DNA of 17,391 bases from an uncultured Dehalococcoidia bacterium (GTDB lineage: Bacteria > Chloroflexota > Dehalococcoidia > Dehalococcoidales > UBA3254). The notes under the pieces were generated by a model, which was given only the letters and a program-made list of their open reading frames with translations, made no database searches and was not told the origin of the DNA. The position numbers and the translations under genes are program-made. How positions within the stretch are numbered: position 1 is the first letter of the stretch; every line of letters begins with the position of its first letter. Positions 1 through 7,569 of this stretch are shown here, in pieces. Location: contig CAITCX010000516.1 in assembly GCA_903890885.1 (NCBI GenBank), forward strand, positions 1-17,391, in the 5' to 3' direction.

Positions 1-650
1 AAATCAGAATCATCATTGCCGACAATCATCCTGCCTTCAGAGACGGGCTGGCCAGGCTTCTGTCTGATGAAAAAGACATGGAAGTGATAGGACAGGCAGC
101 CGACGGTGAAGAGGCAGTCAAACTGACCAACGAATTGAAACCGGACGTCGCTATTATAGATGTGACGATGGCCAAACTAAGCGGCATAGAAGCCACCCGG
201 CGCATTAAAGTCGAATCGCCGAATACCGCCGTACTGATCGTCAGCGCTTTCAACTACCAGAACTACATCCTCTCCTCTTTACGGGCCGGTGCGGCAGGTT
301 ACCTTACCAAGGACACTCCTATCCCTGAACTGGCCGCTGCGGTGCGTTTAGCGCACGCAGGAGACGGCATAATCGAGCGGACCGCCGCCAGTAAAATCGT
401 GCGCAAGGTGATTGAAGACAAGAACAGACAAAAGGGCAGCCTGGACCTCTACCCCCGCGAAATGGAAGTGCTCAAACTGACCGCCAAAGGCCTGCGCAAT
501 AAAGAAATCGCCCGCGATTTGAGCATCAGCGAACGCACGGTGCAGGCGCACCTGAGTAATATCTTCGGCAAACTGGACGTGGATTCACGGACTGAAGCCG
601 TATTGCAGGCCTTGAAAGAAGGCTGGCTAAACATCAGCGACTTGAACTGA
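1..650 (+). CDS. NarL/FixJ-family response regulator with LuxR-type HTH (5' end missing)
   Basis: DNA-binding response regulator of a two-component system, expected to be cytoplasmic and phosphorylated by a partner histidine kinase. The reading frame is open from the first full codon (base 3), so the true start lies just outside the window; only a few residues are likely missing. Numbering from base 3, the receiver domain spans about residues 1-120, with an acidic pocket ADNHP (D7, N8), the probable phospho-acceptor D53 in AIIDVT, S81 in LIVSAFNY, and K103 in GYLTKD. A LuxR helix-turn-helix follows at about 150-210 (YPREMEVLKL, NKEIARDLSISERTVQAHLSNI). The first 25 residues clearly belong to the receiver fold, so the internal ATG at 78 is not the start. 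A kinase gene is expected upstream. Target genes are unknown. Family assignment is firm. Confidence 0.95.
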   Translation, partial: IRIIIADNHPAFRDGLARLLSDEKDMEVIGQAADGEEAVKLTNELKPDVAIIDVTMAKLSGIEATRRIKVESPNTAVLIVSAFNYQNYILSSLRAGAAGYLTKDTPIPELAAAVRLAHAGDGIIERTAASKIVRKVIEDKNRQKGSLDLYPREMEVLKLTAKGLRNKEIARDLSISERTVQAHLSNIFGKLDVDSRTEAVLQALKEGWLNISDLN

Positions 651-717
651 ACAACCTTTGGCAGGCAGGGCAAAGCTGAATCCAGCGCATAATAAACTAC
701 CAGGTTTCTACAGAAAA

Positions 718-1257
718 CTAACCCAGTCGATGTCGTTCAAAATCGGCAACCACATGGGGATTCCTCACCAGTGCTCGCCCGATTCCGTAATCATGACGCA
801 GGCGGGTCGGGACGCAGCAGCAGTTACAGCAGTTGCAGATGGCATAGAAATGTTTACCGCAGCGCATAATGCTGTGAGTCAGCTTTTCGGCATGGGCTTG
901 CCTTAAAACGGCTTTAGCCTCATCTTTAGAGACCAGGCGGAACTCTTTTTGGCGGTCAGCGTAGACATTGCGGACGCCCTGGCTCAAGACTATCTCGTTC
1001 ATAACCGCATGGTCGCAATTATGAAATTCCTCCCGGCAGCTGCAAGGCCCCAGAGCCACATTTTCCGAAAGATCGACTATTTTCTCGGCTTCAACCAGCG
1101 AGAGATAATAACCGCTGTGGCCCAGCCTGGCATAGGTGTTAGCCACGGCCTTCACAAACCAGCCGATCACCGGAATTTTTGACCAGCCCGCCAGTGAAAT
1201 ATACAGGTGAATCAAGCGGTGCTGGTGCTTACCGTATAAATGCAGGGAATGATGCAT
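718..1257 (-). CDS. Cys-rich putative iron-sulfur-binding protein (CNCCNCCC motif)
   Basis: A 179-residue protein of unknown function. Ten cysteines fall in two groups: C72, C74 and C81 in PCSCREEFHNC, and C133, C141, C143, C144, C146, C147 and C148 in CGKHFYAICNCCNCCC. The second motif resembles one I recall in longer 4Fe-4S proteins of anaerobes, where classical ferredoxin CxxCxxC clusters follow; no such cluster is present here, so this is a short form. Cluster or metal binding is inferred from the cysteines only. A longer reading from 1317 would overlap the upstream gene; ATG 1257 is preferred because AAGGG lies 8 bases before it and it leaves 25 bases after the GYD gene. It is probably cotranscribed with that gene and converges on the response regulator with 67 bases between stop codons, where I see no strong terminator. 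Confidence 0.8.
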   Translation of the reverse strand: MHHSLHLYGKHQHRLIHLYISLAGWSKIPVIGWFVKAVANTYARLGHSGYYLSLVEAEKIVDLSENVALGPCSCREEFHNCDHAVMNEIVLSQGVRNVYADRQKEFRLVSKDEAKAVLRQAHAEKLTHSIMRCGKHFYAICNCCNCCCVPTRLRHDYGIGRALVRNPHVVADFERHRLG

Positions 1258-1282
1258 AATTATTACCCTTGAACTATTTGGC

Positions 1283-1585
1283 TTACCAGGGTGTGCCTTT
1301 TTCTTTAAGGGCGGCAATCAGGTTATCCAGGGTGATAGCGGCCATGGTGAGGGTCTGGGTAGTGCCCCTGGCACTCAGGCGGATAGCCAGCTTGGCGATG
1401 GCCTCATTGCTGGGGGCTTCCAATATGCTTACAAAGTCGTACTGCCCCAGCAAGGCATACTGGCAAATGACCTTGACTCCCTGATATTCGGTTTCTTTAT
1501 TGAGTTCCTTTAGTACTTCAGGATCTTCCTGAAGACTTTTTCTACCTGCATCGGTAAGGGTCGTCAACATCAAATAGATCGACAT
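1283..1585 (-). CDS. GYD domain-containing protein
   Basis: A 100-residue soluble protein matching the GYD family (ferredoxin-like small domain). It starts MSIYLMLTTLTDAGRKSL and carries the family hallmark at residues 47-50 (GQYD), followed by FVSILEAPSNEAIAKLA and a closing TLTMAAI segment. Length is typical for stand-alone members. The molecular role of the family is not established; members often sit beside metabolic or redox genes. The start is secure: GAGGAGG lies 5 bases before the ATG. It is first of a two-gene unit with the Cys-rich protein 25 bases downstream, and a -10-like TATAAT lies about 50 bases upstream among palindromes, suggesting regulated expression. Confidence 0.9.
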   Translation of the reverse strand: MSIYLMLTTLTDAGRKSLQEDPEVLKELNKETEYQGVKVICQYALLGQYDFVSILEAPSNEAIAKLAIRLSARGTTQTLTMAAITLDNLIAALKEKGTPW

Positions 1586-1599
1586 CTAAGCCTCCTCAA

Positions 1600-1611
1600 T
1601 AGCAATTGCTA
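1600..1611. repeat. Perfect 12-base palindrome TAGCAATTGCTA in the GYD leader
   Basis: A perfect palindrome with no spacer lies between the predicted transcription start (near 1627 on the - strand) and the GYD ribosome-binding site. It could be a protein-binding site in the leader. The hairpin it would form in RNA has no loop, so DNA binding is the likelier use. Function is inferred only. Confidence 0.4.
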
Positions 1612-1623
1612 ATATTCCAGCCA

Positions 1624-1644
1624 TATGCTTTGCATTATAGCATA
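1624..1644. repeat. Inverted repeat around the GYD -10 (TATGCT-N9-AGCATA)
   Basis: Two 6-base arms, TATGCT at 1624-1629 and AGCATA at 1639-1644, flank a 9-base centre that contains most of the -10 hexamer. This placement is typical of a repressor operator, but six-base arms can occur by chance. No cognate regulator can be named from the sequence. Confidence 0.4.
1634..1639 (-). promoter_or_regulatory. -10 element of the GYD-gene promoter
   Basis: On the - strand the hexamer reads TATAAT, a perfect sigma-70 -10 sequence, about 50 bases upstream of the GYD start. The -35 position at 17-base spacing (1657-1662, TTTTAG) is a poor match, so the promoter may need an activator or be recognised loosely. 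The -10 lies within the imperfect inverted repeat at 1624-1644. Position and hexamer are seen; function is inferred. Confidence 0.5.
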
Positions 1645-1821
1645 AGGTTCAGGTGCCTAAAATACTCTGTAATACTTCAATTCAGGTATTTTGTAACTAT
1701 TTTTTACCATATTGTAACCTTTCTGCCACTTTTAAGCACCATCTGTTAACAGAATATTTACCCTGGGATCGTATACTTTAATCAAGAATAAAAGTGCAAT
1801 TAAAGGGGCGGTCCAGGTGAT

Positions 1822-2100
1822 ATGGTTAATAGGTTTATACTCGGAAATAGCACACTTTGGATTATCCTGCTTGCTAGCCTGGGCGGCATCGCGCCAGATA
1901 TCGGGCACTTCCTCAACCTGGTCACAGGACAAGTTGACTGGCTTTATGGTCATAATGTGTGGTTTTGGGCTATTTGGACTCTTGCATCTATGGTTGGACT
2001 CGGTGCAACAATGGTTTTAAGACAGATCAAGAACGCCCAAAAAATACGCACTGCTGCCAGTCCGAGCTTGCAACTGGATTCCCAGAAGTCAATCATATAA
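1822..2100 (+). CDS. Small predicted membrane protein, unknown function
   Basis: A 92-residue protein with two probable membrane segments (about residues 10-34 and 44-66), then a positively charged, Ser-rich tail. The stretch GGIAPDIGHFLNLVTGQVDWLYGHNVW recalls the GG-x-x-PDxxH motif of YdjM-type membrane hydrolases, but the protein is far shorter than that family, so I give no function. The ATG at 1822 has AGGTGA almost touching it and AAAGGGG 13 bases upstream, neither ideal. It is isolated: divergent from the GYD unit, convergent with the MoxR operon, and followed by the terminator at 2191. An overlapping reading from GTG 1817 is judged a shadow. It could be a spurious or decaying gene. 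Confidence 0.55.
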   Translation: MVNRFILGNSTLWIILLASLGGIAPDIGHFLNLVTGQVDWLYGHNVWFWAIWTLASMVGLGATMVLRQIKNAQKIRTAASPSLQLDSQKSII

Positions 2101-2190
2101 AAAAATAGCATCCGCTCAGTTTTCCAGGACAGACTGGACGATCAGGTAGACACCCGAGGCTAAATCAACAAATAAACAGCCATAATTTTA

Positions 2191-2224
2191 ACGCGAGCAG
2201 ATATTCTTATCTGCTCGCGTTTTT
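2191..2224 (+). terminator. Rho-independent terminator, probably working in both directions
   Basis: A perfect 13-base-pair stem (arms 2191-2203 and 2208-2220) with a TTCT loop is followed by a short T run (2220-2224) on the + strand. On the - strand the same stem is followed by TTAAAATT, a weaker tail. It lies between the small membrane protein gene (+) and the end of the DUF58 gene (-), so it can close both convergent units. The 90 bases between 2101 and 2190 and the 52 bases between 2225 and 2276 show nothing else. Confidence 0.9.
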
Positions 2225-2276
2225 AATGCCTTTTATCCAGATTCAAAGTGGAACAATAGAAGCTGTTAACGCGGGA

Positions 2277-3812
2277 TCAGTCCAACTGGATAACGGAAAA
2301 ACCTTTCTGGTCCAGCAGGGAAGCATTAAAGCTCAGCGCCTCAGGATTATGACAAAATTCAGAAATAAGAATTACAGAAAAAGAGCTATTGGATCTGGCC
2401 ATGACTTCTGAGACAGCCAGGGTGCACGGGCTATTTTTCGCGCCGGTGGACAGATTTTGATACTCCAGGCGCAGCAGGTCAGCCAGGGCTTTAGCGGAAG
2501 GGCTATCCACCTGATCGATACGACGAATATTTGACCGCAGTCTGCTGGTATCCGCTCGGCTCAAAGTCCGGCGCGGAGAATCGACGACTTCAATACTTTT
2601 AACAAGCTGCAAACAGCGCAGTACAAGCTCGGATTTAGGTATTATTCCCGTAACCTCGACAACTTTATGACTGTCAAAAGCCGCCAGCGAGGAAGGAATT
2701 TCATTCTGGACTAGCGTGAGGGCAGTCATCATAAGATTATATGCCAGTCTATCAGCATCCTCATCATTGCCCACAGTGAGGTCCGCCAAAATCATAGCCG
2801 GTTGCCCCTGAAACTCGGTAAACTCCTTGGTAATTAACTCGTTATACCGGGTAGAGTACTTCCAGTTGATATTCTTGATACTGTCACCCGGCTGGTAACG
2901 GCGATTACCGTAATATTCGATACCCTGCCTTAAACCCCGGCGTGAATTAAGATTGGTCAGGTTAGCAAGCAAGGGCAAAGCTCCCGGTTTGGTACCAGAG
3001 AGATAGCGGCGGGCCAACCAGTCAGCATACCTGGCGCGGGGAATGACCAGCAGGTCCACGGGCATAAAGTTAAATTTTACCTGCAGAAGCCCCCATCGAT
3101 CAGTAGCATAACAATCAAAGTTTACCTGCGCATTTCCGGAAAGCGGGGGAGTGATTTTAAGATTCAAAGCCGGCAGGCCGCCCTTGAAAGCCAGCACAGG
3201 AGACTCTACTTTCACCCATTCTGACACAGGCTGAATAAACAACAGCCCACCGTATGGTGTACGGGCTTGCAAACCAACGGACAGGTTCTCTTCTTGTCCG
3301 GCCAGAATCCGCACCTGGGTATGCGGAGACTCTACCGGCACTGAAGGAAATTGACGATTAAGCAGGAAGAGAGCGATCCCCAAAGCCAGCAAAACCAGGA
3401 TACCTGCGACCAGCAAGGCCAGACTACCCAAAACAGCAGCCAGCCCGACAGAGATCAAAGCAATACCCAAAAAATCAATGGACGCCCCCGTGAGGCGCCG
3501 GGTGCGCTTGGTAACCCGATATTGGAGATGCAGGGTATAAGCTGGCAGATCAAGCGCTACCAGAACCAGTATCGGCACAGCTATCAGGGCCGCCAGCCAG
3601 GACGGCAGGAAGAGAGAATATATAAGCGCCAGGGCAAAATACAGAAAATAATGAGTGAGTGTTTCAATTGCAGCGGATAGGGGCCGCCACCACTGGTATA
3701 TAAACCAGGCCAGTAGAATCACGGGCACTACAGAAAGAGACAGCGGGGACAGGACTGCTGCAACCGCCAGAGCCAGAGCTATATAAAATTTAAAAACCAT
3801 TGCCTGTTTCAT
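2277..3812 (-). CDS. DUF58 domain-containing membrane protein
   Basis: A 511-residue protein, last gene of the seven-gene operon. Hydrophobic segments fall at about residues 8-40, 53-93 and 112-152 (around five or six membrane passes). A beta-rich stretch follows (about 165-260), then the DUF58 core with YYGNRRYQPGDSIKNINWKYS (300-320) and KEF (329-331), the usual family signature, and a VWA-like region from AMILADLT (339-346). DUF58 proteins pair with MoxR AAA+ ATPases; the pair is thought to act in chaperone-like assembly or activation, but targets are rarely known. It starts 2 bases after the MoxR stop codon, with no clear ribosome-binding site, so translational coupling is likely. ATG 3800 (M5) is an alternative start. 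The C-terminal ~150 residues show no feature I recognise. Confidence 0.92.
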   Translation of the reverse strand: MKQAMVFKFYIALALAVAAVLSPLSLSVVPVILLAWFIYQWWRPLSAAIETLTHYFLYFALALIYSLFLPSWLAALIAVPILVLVALDLPAYTLHLQYRVTKRTRRLTGASIDFLGIALISVGLAAVLGSLALLVAGILVLLALGIALFLLNRQFPSVPVESPHTQVRILAGQEENLSVGLQARTPYGGLLFIQPVSEWVKVESPVLAFKGGLPALNLKITPPLSGNAQVNFDCYATDRWGLLQVKFNFMPVDLLVIPRARYADWLARRYLSGTKPGALPLLANLTNLNSRRGLRQGIEYYGNRRYQPGDSIKNINWKYSTRYNELITKEFTEFQGQPAMILADLTVGNDEDADRLAYNLMMTALTLVQNEIPSSLAAFDSHKVVEVTGIIPKSELVLRCLQLVKSIEVVDSPRRTLSRADTSRLRSNIRRIDQVDSPSAKALADLLRLEYQNLSTGAKNSPCTLAVSEVMARSNSSFSVILISEFCHNPEALSFNASLLDQKGFSVIQLD

Positions 3813-3814
3813 AG

Positions 3815-4765
3815 TTATTTACGTTTAGGAACTGCGACCCTATCCAGCGTTCTCTGCAATACCATTGCGGCGGTAACATTATCCATTTCAGATTCAGGTT
3901 TGACTTTGAGACGGTGTTCTATTACCGACGGCGCCAGGTGCTTAACATCGTCAGGAATAACAAAATCGCGACCTTTAAAAACAGCCAGGGCTCGGGCACA
4001 TTTGAAAAGGGCAATACTGCAACGCGTACTGGGACCTGCCAGCAGATCGGCATCGTTGCGCAGGCTATCCATAATAGCAATCATGTATTCGGCTAACTCA
4101 GGAGCAACATAAACCTCTTTAGCCAGAGCCTGGGCTTCTTTCACCTCTTTTATACTGGCAACAACCTGGATATCAGGGAAATCAATCCGGTCAATATTCA
4201 GAATTACCGATTTCTCATCTTCTTTGGATATATAGTGGCTTTGTATACGCAAGAAGAACCGGTCTATCTGAACATCGGTTAGGGCATAGGTACCTTCTCC
4301 ACCAGCCTGGACTTGAGTGGCGATCACCAGAAACGGATTGTCCAGGGGATAAGTCTGACGTTCTATAGTGACCTGCTGCTCTTGCATGGCTTCCAACAAG
4401 GCTGACTGGGTTCGCGGGGTAGTCCGGTTCAACTCATCAGCCAGGACGATGTTGGCAAAAATAGGGCCATCGATAAAATTGGCTTTACCCTCGGTAGAGT
4501 ACATATAAAAACCGGTGATATCGGCCGGCATCATATCCGGCGTAAACTGAATACGTTTGTAGCTGCCTCCAATGGCTCGGGCAAAGCTTTTAGAGATGGT
4601 GGTTTTGGCCGAACCGGGAGGGCCTTCAATAAGAACATGACCGCCTGCGATCAGCGCCAGCATGAGGGCTTCTTTTGTGGAATCGTTCCCCATGACAACT
4701 TTAGAAATTTCTTGCAGGACTTTTTGATATAAATCAGAGACTTTAACCAAATTACAATTTACCAA
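3815..4765 (-). CDS. MoxR-family AAA+ ATPase
   Basis: A 316-residue cytoplasmic ATPase of the MoxR group. Visible motifs are Walker A GPPGSAKT (48-55), Walker B VLADELNR (107-114), RTQSALLEAMQEQQVTI (118-134), sensor-1 region FLVIATQ (145-151), EGTYALTDVQIDRFF (157-171), and an arginine-bearing helix PSTRCSIALFKCARALA near residue 245. The family's usual ATQNP is ATQVQ here. Length is normal. The start is read as TTG 4765: AAGGGGG lies 6 bases upstream and no ATG fits; it overlaps the DUF4350 gene end by 14 bases. With DUF58 immediately downstream it forms the standard MoxR-DUF58 pair, which probably remodels or activates the membrane and exported proteins encoded upstream. The substrate is inferred from context alone. 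Confidence 0.95.
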   Translation of the reverse strand: MVNCNLVKVSDLYQKVLQEISKVVMGNDSTKEALMLALIAGGHVLIEGPPGSAKTTISKSFARAIGGSYKRIQFTPDMMPADITGFYMYSTEGKANFIDGPIFANIVLADELNRTTPRTQSALLEAMQEQQVTIERQTYPLDNPFLVIATQVQAGGEGTYALTDVQIDRFFLRIQSHYISKEDEKSVILNIDRIDFPDIQVVASIKEVKEAQALAKEVYVAPELAEYMIAIMDSLRNDADLLAGPSTRCSIALFKCARALAVFKGRDFVIPDDVKHLAPSVIEHRLKVKPESEMDNVTAAMVLQRTLDRVAVPKRK

Positions 4766-5651
4766 TTGTTTCCCCCTTTTTTAACGAATATCGGCTTATA
4801 AAGACAAAAACCAGTGCCACCAGAAGCAAGAGAAAATATGGATGAGCTATGAAGTGACGCGCTTTTTGCAGACCTGTTTTAGTGGTATCCAGCGGAGCCA
4901 GGGAAAGATGGGAGCGATCTATAACAATGCTGGACGGGACACCGCTGCGCTGCAATATATAACGGATAAATTTGTTATTGTCACTCTGGTCCAGCATGGT
5001 ATTTATAATCAAGCTGGGATCGGAAACAATCTCTACTCGTCCCGCTCCCATCGTAAATTCGGCAGCTACCGGAAAGGGCCCCGGGGACTCTTCTTTATCA
5101 CGATCACCGTCGCCGTTTCTGTCGGCAAAGCTTTCATTTGAAGACCAGGCTATCACAGAAGCACTATCAACCGAATCCAAAAAAGTAGCGTGATTTAGAG
5201 TCAGGGAACGGATGCCATTAGCGTCCAAAGGATCAGAAAACGAGGTAATACGCGGCAGGTAAGCATTTTTATAACAGAATAAAGGGTCCAGCAACAAAGT
5301 ATGCGTAAAACGCACGGAAAGCCCCAGGTATTCCAGTACACTGTTGCCGTAACCCAGATCGTCCATCAACACCAGGGTATTGCCCCTGCTGATATACTTT
5401 TGGATTTGTTGTAAATCGGTTTCCGCATAAGCTGTATAAGGTATTTCTATCAGGACTCCACCGGTGCTTTCAGGGAGTTGCGAGAGTAATTCCAGATCAC
5501 CGGATTTGAATTCCCGGGAAAAATCATGAATGCCGTTCCACATTCGATTACCGGCCAGGTAGTCCTGGACCGAAGGAGCAAACCAGATAGCCACCAGTGA
5601 AAAAACCAGTACGGCGGCCAGGACTATCCAGACGAGGCTAGATGTCTTCAT
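4752..5651 (-). CDS. DUF4350 domain-containing membrane-anchored protein
   Basis: A 299-residue protein with a membrane segment at each end (about 6-25 and 271-287). Between them is a DUF4350 domain, related to the glutamine-amidotransferase-like fold: GGVLIEIPYTAYAETDLQQIQKYISRGNTLVLMDD (64-98) and GAGRVEIVSDPSLIINTM (202-219). The topology suggests an extracytoplasmic domain tethered at both ends. An insertion, DRNGDGDRDKEE (177-188), has the spacing of an EF-hand or dockerin calcium loop. The start at 5651 is chosen because AAGGAGG lies 6 bases upstream and a membrane segment follows directly; the longer reading from 5810 would overlap the upstream gene by more than 170 bases. DUF4350 genes commonly accompany MoxR, DUF58 and DUF4129; the biochemical role is unknown. 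Confidence 0.88.
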   Translation of the reverse strand: MKTSSLVWIVLAAVLVFSLVAIWFAPSVQDYLAGNRMWNGIHDFSREFKSGDLELLSQLPESTGGVLIEIPYTAYAETDLQQIQKYISRGNTLVLMDDLGYGNSVLEYLGLSVRFTHTLLLDPLFCYKNAYLPRITSFSDPLDANGIRSLTLNHATFLDSVDSASVIAWSSNESFADRNGDGDRDKEESPGPFPVAAEFTMGAGRVEIVSDPSLIINTMLDQSDNNKFIRYILQRSGVPSSIVIDRSHLSLAPLDTTKTGLQKARHFIAHPYFLLLLVALVFVFISRYSLKKGETIGKL

Positions 5652-7569
5652 GCTTAGCCTCCTTATGGATAGATTGAGACAACTCTTGACCTTTTTCCAG
5701 ATCACCGGCAGCAGTTTTATGATTAGAATATAAGCAGCCTTCAATGAGTAAGGTGAATTCGACGAAAGGACGGGCCAAAGGACCCAGTGAAGGACTGCTG
5801 TCACGGGCATATTCCCGTAAGGTCTGCTGCGGCTTTAAAACGGAGCGGGTCAGTTTTTGCACCAGTTTCAATACCCGCAGATATAAATTCCAGAGAGTTC
5901 CCTGTGAAGGTTCTCCGGTTTCAGGAACAGTTTCAATCTCGGCGGAAGAAGATGAAGAATTACTGAAGACTGGGGTCAGCGGCGCTGGCTGATGAGGAAG
6001 AGCCGCTTTATGGGCATACAATCCAAACCATTTGTTTAAACGGCGCGGCAAATAGAAGGCCAGGCTAACCAGCACCAACAACAGCATGAGACAGTTAACG
6101 TAATTGACTGCAAAAAAGCGTTGGGTAAATTCGAGAGACGTATACCAGGGCTGCGGTGACTGCACACGTAGAGTAATATTCTGAAAACCCAGCAAAGAAA
6201 GTCCCCAACCAGTCGGCAAGTTGGCCTTGAAATTGCCTTCGGCAGCGGTAACAATGTGAGAATGCTCCCAGCCTTTCGCAGTGACCAGAACGTTTGGAAG
6301 CGGGCCAAGGGGGGAAGAGACCCGTCCTTCCAGTGGCAACTGACCAGGTACAAAAACCACTCCCGGGAGAATTACATCCAGCGTCAAAGGGATCAGATTG
6401 ATATCCACATGGAAACTGGCTGCTACCGGTGCATATCTGCCCTCCGGTCGCACGGTCACAATCAGGGTATGAAGGCCAATAACTATATCCGCAGGAATAT
6501 CCAGCGCCTGACTAAAAGAAGTACCTGCTGAAAAATTAGCCAGCAAGGAATCGTCCAGATATATTTCAATCTTCCTGTCAAGAGGATCAAGAGGCTGACT
6601 GTAATCAAAGGAGCCGTTTAAAACGGCCGATTGCCCGGGATAGGCCTTGCCGGGCATCGTCAGGTTCAATTCAGCGGAATAATAGTTGACCATTAAATCA
6701 AGTGCAGTACTTGAAGACCCCATGTAATTATCGATATCCAGTCCCTCGGGAATATAAACTGCCTGGACGCTAGTTACGGACTGGTAAAGTTCCGGCACCT
6801 GCAAGCTTACCTGAAAATGTCCCGTAGAATCTGTCTGTGTAGTCGTTGAGTATTGTTTCGCCAAATAAATGGTGACACCGCGGTCTGGCAGAATCGTCCC
6901 CTGACTGGTCAGTCTGCCGTTGAGTGTAACCTGATCCCCTACAAAAGCGGTTTGAGGGTCCATCGCCATGGTTAACTCGGTATGTTTCAATTGAGCTGCG
7001 AAATCAGACGGAGCCTGTTCAAGCTGGCCCAGCATTTCAATTAAGGTGAGCATGTCCTTCAATATCAATTCATAATACTGGCGTATCCCGCTTTCAGCGG
7101 GCAGTTGGTCAATTTTTAAATAAATGCAGATAAACTCAAGGGACGATTTCATATCAGCCAGTTGTTCACGCGCTCGCGGCAAATCGGCAGCAATCTGACG
7201 ACCAATCTGAGCAGCCTCCTCCAGCCGGTATTGATTGAGCAAAGCATTTTGCTCATCCCGGGCTGCGAACAAGCTGGCAGCAGAATGCGCATAATCGATA
7301 CCTTTGCTATTGAATTTAGTCGCAGCAGGCAATATTTCGCGCGGGATATTAGCAAACGGCATTACTTCCAAAGAGTTTTCCACGGAAGGGACATCTAAAT
7401 TAAGCATGTCTCTCAAAGTACCGTAATAATGCATTAACAGGGTCATGCCATTAAATATAACTTTAGCGCCTGCCGGGTCTTCATGATGATCATCGGCCAG
7501 CACGGGCTGCACCAAGCCGCCGAGAAGGCTCATCAGCAACAAGAAAGAAAAAATCAGCCGTCTTATCAT
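5638..7569 (-). CDS. Exported Ig-like repeat protein with a C-terminal membrane segment and DUF4129 tail
   Basis: A 643-residue protein. Residues 1-25 form a signal peptide with a plausible cut after VLA. A helical region (about 35-195) is followed by three beta-rich, Ig-like or carboxypeptidase-regulatory-like modules (about 198-300, 300-392, 393-487), one with TTTQTDSTGHFQVSL typical of such folds. A single membrane segment at 491-508 leads into a cytoplasmic tail; its end (about 560-635), with TLREYARD, matches the short DUF4129 domain. In many systems DUF4129 is fused to a membrane transglutaminase; here the Ig-like ectodomain takes its place. The ATG shares 4 bases with the stop of the preceding gene and the end overlaps the DUF4350 start by 14. 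Possible roles are a cell-surface sensor or scaffold handled by the MoxR/DUF58 pair (inference). Confidence 0.85.
   Translation of the reverse strand: MIRRLIFSFLLLMSLLGGLVQPVLADDHHEDPAGAKVIFNGMTLLMHYYGTLRDMLNLDVPSVENSLEVMPFANIPREILPAATKFNSKGIDYAHSAASLFAARDEQNALLNQYRLEEAAQIGRQIAADLPRAREQLADMKSSLEFICIYLKIDQLPAESGIRQYYELILKDMLTLIEMLGQLEQAPSDFAAQLKHTELTMAMDPQTAFVGDQVTLNGRLTSQGTILPDRGVTIYLAKQYSTTTQTDSTGHFQVSLQVPELYQSVTSVQAVYIPEGLDIDNYMGSSSTALDLMVNYYSAELNLTMPGKAYPGQSAVLNGSFDYSQPLDPLDRKIEIYLDDSLLANFSAGTSFSQALDIPADIVIGLHTLIVTVRPEGRYAPVAASFHVDINLIPLTLDVILPGVVFVPGQLPLEGRVSSPLGPLPNVLVTAKGWEHSHIVTAAEGNFKANLPTGWGLSLLGFQNITLRVQSPQPWYTSLEFTQRFFAVNYVNCLMLLLVLVSLAFYLPRRLNKWFGLYAHKAALPHQPAPLTPVFSNSSSSSAEIETVPETGEPSQGTLWNLYLRVLKLVQKLTRSVLKPQQTLREYARDSSPSLGPLARPFVEFTLLIEGCLYSNHKTAAGDLEKGQELSQSIHKEAKHEDI

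Noticed and set aside
651..717. Imperfect hairpin around CTTTGGC/GGGCAAAG after the response regulator gene
   Set aside because: Short stem with a mismatch and no T run on either strand, so I do not call it a terminator.
1746..1777. TTAACA and TATACT as a promoter for the small membrane protein
   Set aside because: Each hexamer is fair, but the spacer is 20 bases, longer than is normally functional; too weak to list.
1817..2020. Overlapping GTG-started frame for a hydrophobic 67-residue protein
   Set aside because: It overlaps the 92-residue frame almost fully. The latter is longer, starts with ATG and ends nearer the terminator. Neither is certain.
3351..3680. 109-codon open frame on the + strand, Gln-rich
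   Set aside because: It is the complement of DUF58 membrane helices; the Gln/Arg/Ser-rich product is a typical shadow of Leu/Ala-rich codons.
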